Assembly: GCA_942491465.1 (NCBI GenBank) | Contig: CALOBA010000081.1 | Coordinates: forward strand, 111,608 to 175,607 | Reading direction: 5' to 3' | Source: CALOBA01 sp942491465 | GTDB lineage: Bacteria > Pseudomonadota > Gammaproteobacteria > Chromatiales > Chromatiaceae | DNA length: 64,000 nt | In this document: in pieces, positions 30,391-39,546 of the stretch | Position numbering within the stretch: the first letter of the stretch is position 1 | Layout: every line of letters starts with the position of its first letter | Program-made: the position numbers and the translations under genes | The notes under the pieces: generated by a model | Told to the model about the DNA's origin: nothing | Databases searched by the model: none | What the model saw: the letters and a program-made list of their open reading frames with translations, nothing else

Positions 30391-31836
30391 ATGACGAGCC
30401 CCCCAACTGCCTACCCCCAACCACCGGCGACGCTACCCACCCGCCCCGACTGCCTGGTCATCGGCGGCGGCACCGCGGCCCTGTGCGCGGCGATCACCGC
30501 CCGCCGTGCCGGCGCGTCGGTGCTGCTCGCCGAGCAGGCCCCGCGCACGGCCCGCGGCGGCAACACCCGCCATTCCCGCAACCTGCGCCTGGTCCATGAC
30601 CGGCCGACCCCGTATACGCTGGATCGCTACCCGGCGGAGGAGCTGCTCGCCGACCTGCGGCGGAACACCCGCGGCGCTGCCGACCCGACCCTGGCCCGGC
30701 TCCTGGCCAAGGACTCGCGGGACATCGCCGACTGGCTCATCGGCGCCGGCGTGCATCTGCAGCCCACCGCCGGCGGCGGGCTGCCGCCGGCGCGCCGGAC
30801 CGCATTCCTGCTCGGCGGCGGCACGGCCATGATCAATGCCCTGTACCGGAGCGCCGAACAGCTCGGTGTCCAGGTCGCCTACCAGGCCGAGGTGACCGAC
30901 CTGAGCATCGCGCCGGACCGAGCCCCAACGCTCACACTGCAACACCACGGCCGCGCCCACAGGCTTCGGCCCACCGCGACCATCTGCTGCTGCGGCGGCG
31001 CCCAGGCCAACCGGGACTGGCTGCGCGAGCGCTGGGGCGATGCCGCCGACGGCTTCATCAACCGCGGCACACCCTACATGTCCGGCGGCGTGCTCCACGC
31101 CCTGCTGCGCCAGGGCGCCGCGGCGGTGGGTGATCCGACGGCGGCCTATCTGGTCGCCGTCGATGCCCGCTCGCCGGCCGATGACGGCGGCATCGTGACC
31201 CGCATCCGCGGCATGCCGTTGGGCATCGTCGTCGACCGCGACGGCCGCCGCTTCCGGGACGAGGGCGCCGACACCGCCTCCACCCGCTATGCCGCCTGGG
31301 GCCAACGCCTGGCCGCTTGTCCCGCGCAGATCGCCTGGCTGATCCTCGACGCCCGCGCCCTCGCGCGCGCCCCGGCGGCGCTGTATCCGCCGATCCAGGC
31401 CGAGACCGTGCAGGCGCTGGCGGGTCGGCTCCACATCGACGCGGCGCGGCTGAGCGAGACGCTCTCGCGCTACAACGCGGCCGTCCAGCCGGGTGCAGAT
31501 CCCGACGACGATGCCGGCTGGCACAGCGCCGGGCTCGACCCGCCGAAGTCCAGCCAGGCCCGGCCGCTGCTGCAGCCGCCGTTCGCGGCCTATCCCATGC
31601 GCCCGGGCATCACCTTCACCTACCATGGGGTCAAAGTCGATGATCGGGCCCGCGTCTGCCGGGCCGACGGCCGCGCACTCCCCGGCCTGTTCGCCGCCGG
31701 CATGATCATGGCGCCCAATCTCATCCCGCGGGGCTATCTGTCCGGGCTGGCGCTGACCATCGGCATCGTCTTCGGGCGACGGGCCGGGGCCGCAGCGGCT
31801 GCGCAATACTTGTCGCACCGACGTCCCCATCGCTGA
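30391..31836 (+). CDS. cobZ: FAD-dependent oxidoreductase, TcuA / N-terminal half of CobZ (precorrin-3B synthase)
   Basis: This 481-aa flavoprotein of the succinate dehydrogenase/fumarate reductase FAD family has the Rossmann motif DCLVIGGGTAALCAAITARRAG at residues about 18-39 and ARGGNTRHSRNLRLVHD. The C-terminal FAD closure is PGLFAAGMIMAPNLIPRGYLSGLAL. TcuA oxidises tricarballylate, but the same fold followed by a TcuB-like module makes up CobZ, which performs ring contraction of precorrin-3A in Rhodobacter capsulatus. Placement between cobM and cobK, with a TcuB-like gene 14 nt downstream, makes the cobalamin role the better reading. The start ATG 30391 is chosen over an upstream ATG because the extension is unconserved. 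Confidence 0.82.
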   Translation: MTSPPTAYPQPPATLPTRPDCLVIGGGTAALCAAITARRAGASVLLAEQAPRTARGGNTRHSRNLRLVHDRPTPYTLDRYPAEELLADLRRNTRGAADPTLARLLAKDSRDIADWLIGAGVHLQPTAGGGLPPARRTAFLLGGGTAMINALYRSAEQLGVQVAYQAEVTDLSIAPDRAPTLTLQHHGRAHRLRPTATICCCGGAQANRDWLRERWGDAADGFINRGTPYMSGGVLHALLRQGAAAVGDPTAAYLVAVDARSPADDGGIVTRIRGMPLGIVVDRDGRRFRDEGADTASTRYAAWGQRLAACPAQIAWLILDARALARAPAALYPPIQAETVQALAGRLHIDAARLSETLSRYNAAVQPGADPDDDAGWHSAGLDPPKSSQARPLLQPPFAAYPMRPGITFTYHGVKVDDRARVCRADGRALPGLFAAGMIMAPNLIPRGYLSGLALTIGIVFGRRAGAAAAAQYLSHRRPHR

Positions 31837-31850
31837 ATCCACGCAACGCA

Positions 31851-32993
31851 ATGGCCTCCCCCCAACCCGAACCCGACGGGCCGATCATCGACAACGCCGC
31901 CGACACCCGCCGCATGCTCCGGCTCTGCGACATCTGCGGCTACTGCAACGGCCTCTGCCCGGTGTTCGATGCCGCCCGCCGCCGCCCGGCCCTCCATGCG
32001 GGGGACTTGGCCCAGCTCGCCAACCTCTGCCACGGCTGCGGCAGCTGCCTGTACGCCTGCCAATACGCGCCACCGCATGTGTTCGCCATCAACATCCCGC
32101 GCGCCCTGGCCGCGGAGCGCCAGGCGAGCTGGCGAGCCTTCGCCTGGCCGGCGCCCATGGCCCGCGCCTTCACCCGGCAGAGCCTGACGGTCTGGTGGGT
32201 CCTGCTCGGCTGTATCGCCGCAGTTGTCGCCGGGGTCGCCATCGGCGCCGGACCGGCGGCGCTGCTGACCGCGCAGCTAGGGGATGGCGCCTTCTACCGG
32301 GTGATCCCGCTGCCGGTCATGCTGCTGCTCGGCGTCCTGCCGCTGGGCTGGTCGCTGCTCGCCATCGGCATCGGGCTGCGGCGGTTTTGGCGGGCCACGA
32401 CCGGACCGGCGGCGGCGACAGACCGCCGCTCCCTGGGCCGAGCCCTGCGCGATCTGGCGCTGCTGAACAACCTCGCCGGCGGCGGCGCGGGCTGCGCCGA
32501 GCACGACGAGCGGCTATCGCAGCGCCGCCGCTGGCTGCACCAGCTGCTGCTGGCCGGGCTTGGACTCTGCCTGGCGGCCACCACCGCGGCGGCGGCCTAC
32601 GAGCACCTGCTCGGCCGCCAGGCGCCCTACCCGCTGCTCAGCGCCCCGGTCCTGCTCGGCAGCGCCGGCGGGCTGTGCATGCTGCTGGCCGTGCTCGGCC
32701 TCGGGTGGCTGCGCCGACAGCGGGACCCGGCGCTGGCCGATGCCCGCACCGGCCACGCCGACGCCGCCGTGCTCGGCCTGCTGCTGCTCGTCACCGCCAC
32801 CGGCCTTGCCCTGCTCGCCGGCCGCGAGACCGCCGCCATGGGCCTGCTGCTGGCCGTCCATCTGGGCACCGTCGTCGCCTTCTTCGTACTGCTGCCCTAC
32901 AGCAAGCTGGTGCACGGCGGCTACCGGCTGCTGGCGCTGCTGCGGGAGGCGGCGGAGCGCCCGCCTCACCGACGCCGTGGAGGACCCGAATGA
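31851..32993 (+). CDS. TcuB/CitB-like iron-sulfur and heme membrane protein, C-terminal half of a split CobZ
   Basis: 380 aa. Two ferredoxin-like cysteine clusters lie at the N-terminus, CDICGYCNGLCP and CHGCGSCLYACQ (residues about 26-75), for two 4Fe-4S centres. About six membrane helices follow, with histidines that could hold heme b (for example RRRWLHQLLL and LLAVHLGTV). This is the layout of TcuB and of the C-terminal part of CobZ. It should pass electrons between the membrane and the flavoprotein encoded 14 nt upstream. Its stop overlaps the cobK start (ATGA), so all three plus-strand genes are one operon. Confidence 0.85.
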   Translation: MASPQPEPDGPIIDNAADTRRMLRLCDICGYCNGLCPVFDAARRRPALHAGDLAQLANLCHGCGSCLYACQYAPPHVFAINIPRALAAERQASWRAFAWPAPMARAFTRQSLTVWWVLLGCIAAVVAGVAIGAGPAALLTAQLGDGAFYRVIPLPVMLLLGVLPLGWSLLAIGIGLRRFWRATTGPAAATDRRSLGRALRDLALLNNLAGGGAGCAEHDERLSQRRRWLHQLLLAGLGLCLAATTAAAAYEHLLGRQAPYPLLSAPVLLGSAGGLCMLLAVLGLGWLRRQRDPALADARTGHADAAVLGLLLLVTATGLALLAGRETAAMGLLLAVHLGTVVAFFVLLPYSKLVHGGYRLLALLREAAERPPHRRRGGPE

Positions 32994-33763
32994 GACCGAA
33001 GACCCTGTTGCTGCTGGGCGGCACCACCGAGGCCTACGCCCTGGCCGAGCGGCTTGCCGGCCAGGATCAGATCCGGCTGATCAACTCACTGGCCGGGCGG
33101 ACCGGCAGCCCGCGGCTGCCCGCCGGCGAGACCCGCATCGGCGGCTTCGGCGGCGTCGACGGCCTGGCCGCCTATCTTCAAGCCGAAACGGTGGCGGCCG
33201 TCATCGATGCCACCCATCCGTTTGCCGCAACCATGGGCCGGCATGCCGCTGCCGCCTGCGCGCAGGTCGAGGTGCCGCTGCTGCGGCTGGAGCGCCCGGC
33301 CTGGACCCCCGGGCCGGGAGACCGCTGGCTGTGTGTCGACGCTTGGGACCAGGCCGTCGCCGAGCTGCGCCGGCTCGGCAGCCGGCGGGTGCTGCTGGCC
33401 TTGGGGCGGCAGGACCTGGCAGCGTTCACCGTCGTCGACGATGTCTGGTTTCTGATCCGCGCGGTCACCCGACCGGAGCCGATGCCGGACTTCGCCGACC
33501 ATGCGCTGCTGCTCGAGCGCGGCCCCTTCGACCTGGCCCACGAGCGCGCCCTGCTCACCGCCCGGCGGATCGACGCCATCGTCTGCAAGAACAGCGGCGG
33601 CACGGCCACCGCCGCCAAGCTCACGGCGGCGCGGGAACTGGGGCTTGCGATCATCATGCGCCGACGCCCCCGGCGGCCGGGTGTGGAGACCGTTGCCGAT
33701 GTCGACGGCGCGGCGCGCTGGCTGCAGGGGCAGCTTCGACAACACCTTGCAGGTCTCGAATAG
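32990..33763 (+). CDS. cobK: Precorrin-6A reductase (CobK/CbiJ)
   Basis: 257 aa. The N-terminal nucleotide-binding LLLLGGTTEAYALAERLAG, AVIDATHPFAATM, LLALGRQDLAAF and VCKNSGGTATAAKL are all family signatures. It reduces precorrin-6A (or the cobalt form) with NADPH. The start ATG 32990 overlaps the TGA of the TcuB-like gene. Immediately after the stop the sequence becomes a chain of gene fragments, so this gene marks the right edge of the intact cobalamin cluster. Confidence 0.9.
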   Translation: MRPKTLLLLGGTTEAYALAERLAGQDQIRLINSLAGRTGSPRLPAGETRIGGFGGVDGLAAYLQAETVAAVIDATHPFAATMGRHAAAACAQVEVPLLRLERPAWTPGPGDRWLCVDAWDQAVAELRRLGSRRVLLALGRQDLAAFTVVDDVWFLIRAVTRPEPMPDFADHALLLERGPFDLAHERALLTARRIDAIVCKNSGGTATAAKLTAARELGLAIIMRRRPRRPGVETVADVDGAARWLQGQLRQHLAGLE

Positions 33764-33907
33764 GCTGCCCGGGCCCGCGAGGTCGAGCTCGGGCGCGAGC
33801 ACGGCCGTTGGGTCTACGAGTTCAAGGTCATCGCCGCAAACGGGCGTCGGCTGGAGGTGCTGCTCGATGCCGCCACCGCCACCGTCATCGAGGTGGAGCA
33901 GGACTGA
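33764..33907 (+). pseudogene. C-terminal fragment of a PepSY-domain protein
   Basis: Directly after the cobK stop, a frame of 47 codons reads a PepSY C-terminus (AREVELGREHGRWVYEF, then IAANGRRLEVLLDAATATVI) and ends at TGA 33905-33907. It has no start or N-terminal half. PepSY proteins are often encoded just ahead of an OmpR-type regulator, and that is what follows here, so this is the 5' end of a former PepSY/two-component operon. Confidence 0.7.
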
Positions 33908-33994
33908 TGCGCATCCTGCTGGTCGAGGACGACGCGCGCCTGACCGACGGCGTCGCCCGCGCGCTCGACGCCGCCGGCTTCGTCACCGAGCGGG
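33907..33994 (+). pseudogene. N-terminal fragment of an OmpR-family response regulator
   Basis: ATG 33907 overlaps the PepSY stop and begins MRILLVEDDARLTDGVARAL, the start of a receiver domain including its acidic pair. After about 29 codons the sequence switches abruptly to reverse-oriented ppk1 sequence. The junction carries a 9-bp microhomology, CCGAGCGGG at 33986-33994, which is also present in the intact ppk1 at 40189-40197. Confidence 0.75.
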
Positions 33995-34679
<685 letters not shown>

Positions 34680-35288
34680 GAACTGGTGGGCGCACGCTTA
34701 GGATCGGTTCAGAAACAAGCGGTGCAGACGCCCATTCGCTGAGCCTTTGGATTGCCCGTTTGGGGGTTGCGTCTGCACCACTTGTTTCTGAACCTTGACT
34801 TACTGCCTGATGACGAACCACTACCACCTCCTGGTCGAGACGCCCGACGGGAATCTCTCCAAGGGGATGCGCCAACTGAACGGCGTCTACACGCAGCGAT
34901 TCAACTCGGAGCACGGGCGCTGCGGGCACGTCTTTCAAGGGCGGTCTCCGCCTATCGCCGTTTCGTCGAGGACGGCATCGGCGAGCCCGGGCCTTGGGAG
35001 CAGCTACGACACCAGGTCTTTCTCGGCTCTGAGACCTTCGTGGAAGGGGTTCGGCGGAAGCAGCCAGCCGACCGCGATCTCACGGAAGTCCCCCGCGCCC
35101 AGCGCCGCCCGAAACCCAAGCCTCTATTTGAGTACGCCCGCGCCTATCGCGATCGAGATGAGGCGATCGCCGCGGCGTACGCGAGCGGCGGCTACACGCT
35201 GAAGGAGATCGGCGCGTTCTTCGGACTACACTACGCGCAGGTCAGCCGCATCGCTCGGAAGGTGCGCGATGCAAAAGACAAGACCTGA
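34680..35288 (+). pseudogene. REP-associated tyrosine transposase (RAYT, Y1_Tnp family), interrupted and internally deleted
   Basis: The left piece encodes FGNWWAHA (to 34700). The right piece, from 34801, encodes YCLMTNHYHLLVETPDGNLSKGMRQLNGVYTQRF, with the HUH motif HYH, up to GHVFQGR. A deletion plus frameshift then joins to the family's C-terminus (SAYRRFVEDGIGEPGPWEQL to the helix-turn-helix GGYTLKEIGAFFGLHYAQVSRIARKV, ending at 35288). The catalytic-tyrosine region is in the deleted part. A 99-bp element splits the gene between Ala and Tyr; removing it with one TTA restores AHAYCLMTNHYHLL in frame. Confidence 0.85.
34701..34799 (+). mobile_element. 99-bp inverted-repeat element, copy 2 (MITE-like), with TTA target duplication
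   Basis: Starts GGATCGGTTCAGAAACAAGC and ends CCACTTGTTTCTGAACCTTGAC. The arms form a near-perfect 26-bp inverted repeat around a centre of about 40 bp. TTA flanks it at 34698-34700 and 34800-34802. It carries no coding capacity. This copy shows transposition directly, because the host gene (a RAYT) is readable on both sides. Confidence 0.93.
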
Positions 35289-35299
35289 ACACCCCAGTG

Positions 35300-35740
35300 C
35301 TCCGTGACCCCGGTGCTCCTGCGAAACCGGGCCCAGAGCTCGGCGGGCGACGGGAAGGCATCCAGCGCCAGCGTGACCTCGCGCGGCGTGGCGGCGCCGG
35401 TGCGGTCGTGGAAGACGAAGCCGTCGCCGTTGGAGGCGAACACGAACGGGATGTTCAGCGTCTGTGCGTAGTCGAGCGCCTGCTGGATGCCGTCGCCGAT
35501 GCCGTGGGCGTTGTCCTTGGCCTCGATCAGCGCGATGGGGAGGTTGGGCTTGTAGTAGAGGATGTAGTCCGCCCGCTTGCCCTTGCCGCGGGTCACCAGC
35601 TTGCCCCGCACGATGATCCGGCCCTTGGTAAAGCTGACCTCCTCGCGGATCTGCAGCATCTCGTCCCAGCCGGACTTGCGCAGGGCCGGCGTGATGAACT
35701 TGGTGCAGATGTCGCGTTCCGAGAGGCTGCGTTTGTCCAT
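35300..35740 (-). pseudogene. N-terminal fragment of a type I restriction endonuclease R subunit (HsdR_N)
   Basis: The frame starting MDKRSLSERDICTKFITPAL contains the HsdR N-terminal nuclease domain: ADYILYYKPNLPIALIEAKD supplies the PD-(D/E)XK-type Asp and EAK, followed by GIQQALDYAQTLNIPFVFASNGDGFVFHDRTG. After ELWARFRR (about 35310) it runs out into the opposite-strand RAYT remnant and stops at 35231. The helicase part, about 80% of the protein, is missing. No hsdM or hsdS is nearby. Confidence 0.75.
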
Positions 35741-36134
35741 GGGCTGTCAGGCGTCTCCCGAGAGGGTTCGTGGGTTGTGCAACAGTTTACCGCAGCGGCG
35801 CAGACTCTCGGCGCTGGGCCTCGGTCAGCTCGGCCCGGGTCTCGGGGGCGACCTCGCGCTCGCTTGGCGCTCGGGATCGAAGCAAGTGCGGTTAGACCGG
35901 CATTTCTTGTGCGGAAAGTGGCGCTCTAAGGCCCGGATTCCGCGTTCTTAAAGAAAAGTCTTTATATTTTTCATGGAGTTGGCGTGGTCCGACCCGGAGC
36001 GCCCCCTGGCCGGCGAGACCGATTGGTCTCGCTCCGCGGAAAATCGCGAGCACGCGCAGACGCGCGGCAGGCGATCTGTTATCGAAGGGCTCTGGCGCGT
36101 TATACTAATGTTACTACGCCATCAGAGATCGATC
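35741..36134. other. Intergenic region, no gene recognised
   Basis: Between the HsdR fragment and the toxin-antitoxin pair. No convincing coding sequence or RNA gene is seen. A short AT-rich run (about 35940-35970) interrupts otherwise GC-rich sequence and may mark an old breakpoint. The promoter of the toxin-antitoxin operon lies at its right end. Confidence 0.4.
36101..36106 (+). promoter_or_regulatory. Candidate -10 box of the AbrB-Doc operon
   Basis: TATACT lies 28 nt upstream of the antitoxin ATG in otherwise GC-rich DNA. The -35 about 17 bp upstream is weak (TTATCG-like), as expected for an autoregulated toxin-antitoxin promoter. Confidence 0.4.
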
Positions 36135-36359
36135 ATGATTCAAGTTGAAATCAAGGCCATCGGTAATTCCGCCGGTGTCATCTTGCCGAAGGAGGCCCTC
36201 GCCCTGCTTCACGCCAAGAAGGGCGACAAACTCTACCTGACAGAGACACCAGAGGGCTTTCTGCTCAGCCCATACAATCCGGAGACGGCACGCCAACTCG
36301 AAGCAGCGGAGCTGATCATGCGTGAGGACCGTGATGTCCTGCGTGAACTGGCGAAATGA
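36135..36359 (+). CDS. AbrB/MazE-type antitoxin
   Basis: This 74-aa protein has the SpoVT/AbrB swapped-hairpin DNA-binding domain, VEIKAIGNSAGVILPKEALALLHAKKGDKLYL, at residues about 4-36. An acidic helical C-terminus (ARQLEAAELIMREDRDVLRELAK) probably wraps the toxin. The start ATG 36135 is chosen over longer in-frame starts because the domain begins immediately after it. It overlaps the toxin gene by 4 nt (ATGA). It likely represses its own promoter, alone or with the toxin. Confidence 0.88.
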   Translation: MIQVEIKAIGNSAGVILPKEALALLHAKKGDKLYLTETPEGFLLSPYNPETARQLEAAELIMREDRDVLRELAK

Positions 36360-36766
36360 TCAGCAAATCGGCTTGCGACGTCAGCGAACCGGCTTGGCTG
36401 GATGTGCGCGCAGTCCTGCTCATTCATCAGCGACAGCTCGCTGAGCACGGAGGCCCATCAGGGGTACGTGATCAGGGCATGCTGGAGTCTGCATTGGCGG
36501 CCCCTCGCCAGCTATTCGTCTACAGCGGAGCGGATCTGTTCGATCTGGCTGCGTGCTACGGCCACCGCTTGGCAAGCAATCATCCATTCTTAGACGGGAA
36601 CAAGCGCACGGCATGGGTCTGTAGCCGTTTGTTTCTAAGGCTGAATAGCGCGGACATCATTGCCGATCCGCAAGACAAGCTCGCCATCATGCTCGGCGTC
36701 GCACGTGGTGAGGTGAGTCAAGCCGAGTTCGGCCAGTGGCTCAAACGGCATGCCCGACAGGATTAA
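36356..36766 (+). CDS. doc: Death-on-curing (Doc/Fic-family) toxin
   Basis: 136 aa. The Fic/Doc core motif HPFLDGNKRTAW (about residues 76-87) is intact, preceded by GVRDQGMLESALAAPRQLF, the Doc-family N-terminus. Doc toxins phosphorylate EF-Tu and block translation; Fic relatives AMPylate. It is coupled to an AbrB/MazE-type antitoxin rather than the Phd antitoxin of phage P1. The pair is complete and may stabilise this otherwise decayed region. The activity (kinase or AMPylase) cannot be told from the motif with certainty. Confidence 0.88.
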   Translation: MISKSACDVSEPAWLDVRAVLLIHQRQLAEHGGPSGVRDQGMLESALAAPRQLFVYSGADLFDLAACYGHRLASNHPFLDGNKRTAWVCSRLFLRLNSADIIADPQDKLAIMLGVARGEVSQAEFGQWLKRHARQD

Positions 36767-36873
36767 TGCCTGATCATGGTAACAAGCCATCTCTCCGCGC
36801 CAGATGCCGACGAGTTAGCGGAACAACTCCATTTGCACTCGCGAGAAGACGGGGACAGACCCTGAGGTATCCC

Positions 36874-38323
36874 GGCTCTTCAGGATTTCAGTAGAATATA
36901 ATACACTTAATAGACAGTAAGTTACAGCGACACAGGTGTTAAGATGGGGACCAACAACGAGCCGCTTCGCCAAGCAATGGCGTTACTTTTAGAGTTTCCG
37001 CAAACCCGCGTTGAAGCGGCGTTTGAGGACCGCGATGGACAGCTCATTGTCACCTTGATCAGCACCCAAGAGGGAACGAATTGCCACCGCTGTAGCCGCT
37101 GGATCACGACGCGCAATGGCTGGAGTGAATGGAAGACCCTGCGCCACTTAGACCTATTGGGCAAGCCGGTTTATCTTCGGTTTCGCCTCCCGCGCTATCG
37201 CTGCGACTGCGGCGAGGGGCCGACCACGACCCAGCAGGTGTCGTGGTTCAACCGTCGCAGCCGGATGACCAAGGCGTATGAGGAGCATCTGCTGCGCGCC
37301 TGCATCAATAGCACCTTGAGTGATGTCGCTCAGAAGGAAGGGGTTTCGATCGAGACCCTCCAAGGTCTGCTCGATCGCCAGATCGCTACGACCCCCGATT
37401 GGGATGCCTTGCCGGCGATCGAGGTCATCGGCATTGATGAGATTGCCCTGAAGAAGGGCCATCGTGATTTTGTCGCCATCGTGACCGGGCAGAGCGGTGA
37501 TCAGACCCACATCCTCGGCGTGCTCAAGGACCGCAAGAAGGCCACGGTGGTCGATTTTTTATCGCGTTTGCCCAAGCGCTTACGCCGAACGGTGCGGGTG
37601 CTCTGCAGTGATCTCTACGAGGGGTTCATTGGCGCGGCGAAGGCGGTGTTTGGGCGCCGTGTGCGCGTGGTCGCCGATCGCTTCCATGTCGCCAAACTTT
37701 ACCGCGAGGCCGTCGACACGTTGCGCAAGCAGGAGCTCAAACGGCTCAAGCGCACCCTCTCTACAACCCAGTATCAACGCCTGAAAGGCGCGATGTGGGC
37801 CTTGCGCAAACAGCCACAGGATTTGAGCGATGAGGAACAGGCCGTCTTGGATCGCTTGTTTCATTGGTCGCCGGATTTGAGAGACGCGGTCGCGTTTCGT
37901 GATGAGCTGACCGCCGTATTCAATCGCGATGACATCAGTCCCAAGCAAGCCAAGCTCCTCTTTAACGGTTGGAGCACTCGGGTGAAGCGCCGTGGGTTGC
38001 GCTGCTTCGACACCTTTATCAAGACGCTCAACTTGCACAAAGATGACATCAGCAACTATTTTCTCGGTCGTCACAACAGCGGGTTCGTAGAAGGGCTGAA
38101 CAACAAGATCAAGGTCATCAAACGTCGTTGCTATGGCCTGCTCAACCGTGAGCATCTCTTTCAGCGACTGTATTTGGATCTCTTTGGCTACTCCCTCTAT
38201 GGACGGAAGATCAGGGGGTTACACGGTGTCTCCGGATAGACGATCAGCCGACTTCCGTCACGATTGAGCGCTCAACAACCTGTTTTTGTTAAACATTCGT
38301 GCCACGGAAAATCCAAAAGAGCC
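36874..38323 (+). mobile_element. ISL3-family insertion sequence
   Basis: About 1.45 kb. The left end GGCTCTTCAGGATTT at 36874 pairs with the right end AAATCCAAAAGAGCC (to 38323), 13 of 15 positions matching as imperfect terminal inverted repeats of ISL3 type. It contains one complete transposase gene. The 8 bp outside each end differ (GGTATCCC and AGCGCACG), so the target duplication expected for ISL3 is absent, pointing to a deletion or recombination next to the element. Confidence 0.8.
36944..38239 (+). CDS. ISL3-family transposase
   Basis: 431 aa. It has an N-terminal zinc-binding/helix-turn-helix region (CHRCSRWITTRNG, CDCGEGPTTTQQVSWF) and a DDE catalytic core with IEVIGIDEIALKKGHRDFVAIV (first Asp), VLCSDLYEGFIGAAKAVF (second Asp) and NSGFVEGLNNKIKVIKRRCYG (Glu). 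The reading frame is intact and full length. TATAAT at 36897-36902 is a good -10 for it, just inside the left end. It is probably still active. Confidence 0.95.
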   Translation: MGTNNEPLRQAMALLLEFPQTRVEAAFEDRDGQLIVTLISTQEGTNCHRCSRWITTRNGWSEWKTLRHLDLLGKPVYLRFRLPRYRCDCGEGPTTTQQVSWFNRRSRMTKAYEEHLLRACINSTLSDVAQKEGVSIETLQGLLDRQIATTPDWDALPAIEVIGIDEIALKKGHRDFVAIVTGQSGDQTHILGVLKDRKKATVVDFLSRLPKRLRRTVRVLCSDLYEGFIGAAKAVFGRRVRVVADRFHVAKLYREAVDTLRKQELKRLKRTLSTTQYQRLKGAMWALRKQPQDLSDEEQAVLDRLFHWSPDLRDAVAFRDELTAVFNRDDISPKQAKLLFNGWSTRVKRRGLRCFDTFIKTLNLHKDDISNYFLGRHNSGFVEGLNNKIKVIKRRCYGLLNREHLFQRLYLDLFGYSLYGRKIRGLHGVSG

Positions 38324-39348
38324 AGCGCACGCCCATCGAGGCGAATCTCTGGGGCACGCCCAAGTCCTCCGGCTCGTTCCTGAATCTGTTCCAGTCGCGG
38401 CTGTTGCGGGCCGTGGACTACAAGGCAGCGCCATTCGAGATCGTGCTGGACCCCGCATCGGGGCGCGACGGCAAGCGACCATCCGGCCGCAAGCTGTTCG
38501 GCAAGAGCCAGCCGATGGGGGCGCAGGTGCTGGACGCCTGGCCGGCCGACGGGCTCCCGCCCGGCGCGGTCTATCTGTCGGTGGGGGACTCCGCGGCGAC
38601 GGACCTGCCGGACCGCTCGGTGGATGCGGTGGTGACCGACCCGCCGTTCTTCGACAACGTCCATTACTCCGAGCTGGCCGACTTCTTCCACGTCTGGCAA
38701 CGCCTTTGGCTCGATGATGGCGACGGACCGCGGATTGAGACCACGCGTTGCGAGCACGAGGTGCAGGACACCGATTGCACGCGCTTTTCCGATAAGCTCT
38801 CCGCCGTCTTCGGCGAATGTCATCGGGTCTTGAAGGACGAGGGGCTGATGGTGTTCTCCTATCACCACTCCCGCGAGGACGGCTGGACGTCTGTGGCCGC
38901 CGCCGTGCTGCATGCCGGCTTCCGACTGGTGCAGGCGCAGCCGGTCAAGGCCGAGATGTCGGTCGCGATGCCGAAGCTCGCGGCCAAATCGCCGATCGAT
39001 CTCGACGTGCTGATGGTTTGCCGCAAGGCGGCCGGTGATCGACGTGGGCTGTCGGCGCCCGACGAGGCGCTGACGACGGCGGAGCAGGCGGCCGGCGAAA
39101 AGGTCCTGCGTTTCAACCGCACGGGTCGCCGGTTGTCGCTGAACGACGTGCGGATCGTTGTCTTCAGCCAGGCGCTGGTAGCGCTTTGCGCGGGCCGTGG
39201 CGCCGAGGATGCGCTGGATGCCTTTGCATCCGCACTCGGGGATTGCGCGACGATCGGCCAGCGGCTGTTCGACCTCCAGGACGCGCATGCCCACCAGCCG
39301 GTCGCCGCGAGCCTGGCGACACCGATTCAACCTAGAAAGAGCAGTTGA
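38324..39348 (+). pseudogene. C-terminal part of a DUF1156-family DNA methylase, N-terminus lost at the ISL3 element
   Basis: The frame is open into the IS right end (GTG 38299), but family sequence begins at SQRTPIEANLWGTPKSSG, right after the inverted repeat. The methylase motif VVTDPPFFDNVHYSELADFF is present, followed by SRVLKDEG-type sequence (CHRVLKDEGLMVFSYHH). The upstream SAM-binding motif I and the DUF1156 head are missing. The 3' end is altered by the 216-bp element: without it the gene would end ...ATPIQASLF-stop; with it, it ends PRKSS-stop. Such methylases are found in multi-gene anti-phage islands. Confidence 0.75.
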
Positions 39349-39546
39349 ACGGCCTCGAGGGTGCGTCCCGCGTGGGTCCTGGCGAGGCACTTTGATGCGG
39401 AATGGTCATTCCATTCCAACGAGTTGTAACGAAGCCAGGGGCCGCGCGGCGGCCTTCACCCAATGGGTGAGCTCCGGTACTGGTAGTCATTACTGGAAAA
39501 ACAGATACTTGAGTTTGCCCTAGAGCGGTCAACTGCTCTTTCTAGG
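39331..39546. mobile_element. 216-bp element with 18-bp terminal inverted repeats and a TTCAA target duplication
   Basis: The left end CCTAGAAAGAGCAGTTGA (39331-39348) is the exact reverse complement of the right end TCAACTGCTCTTTCTAGG (39529-39546). TTCAA flanks it directly at 39326-39330 and 39547-39551. There is no coding capacity in between. It looks like a non-autonomous element (MITE). It inserted at the 3' end of the DNA methylase gene. Confidence 0.75.

Noticed and set aside
30433..31851. A long minus-strand frame opposite the flavoprotein gene
   Set aside because: Antisense shadow; the plus strand has clear FAD motifs and operon coupling.
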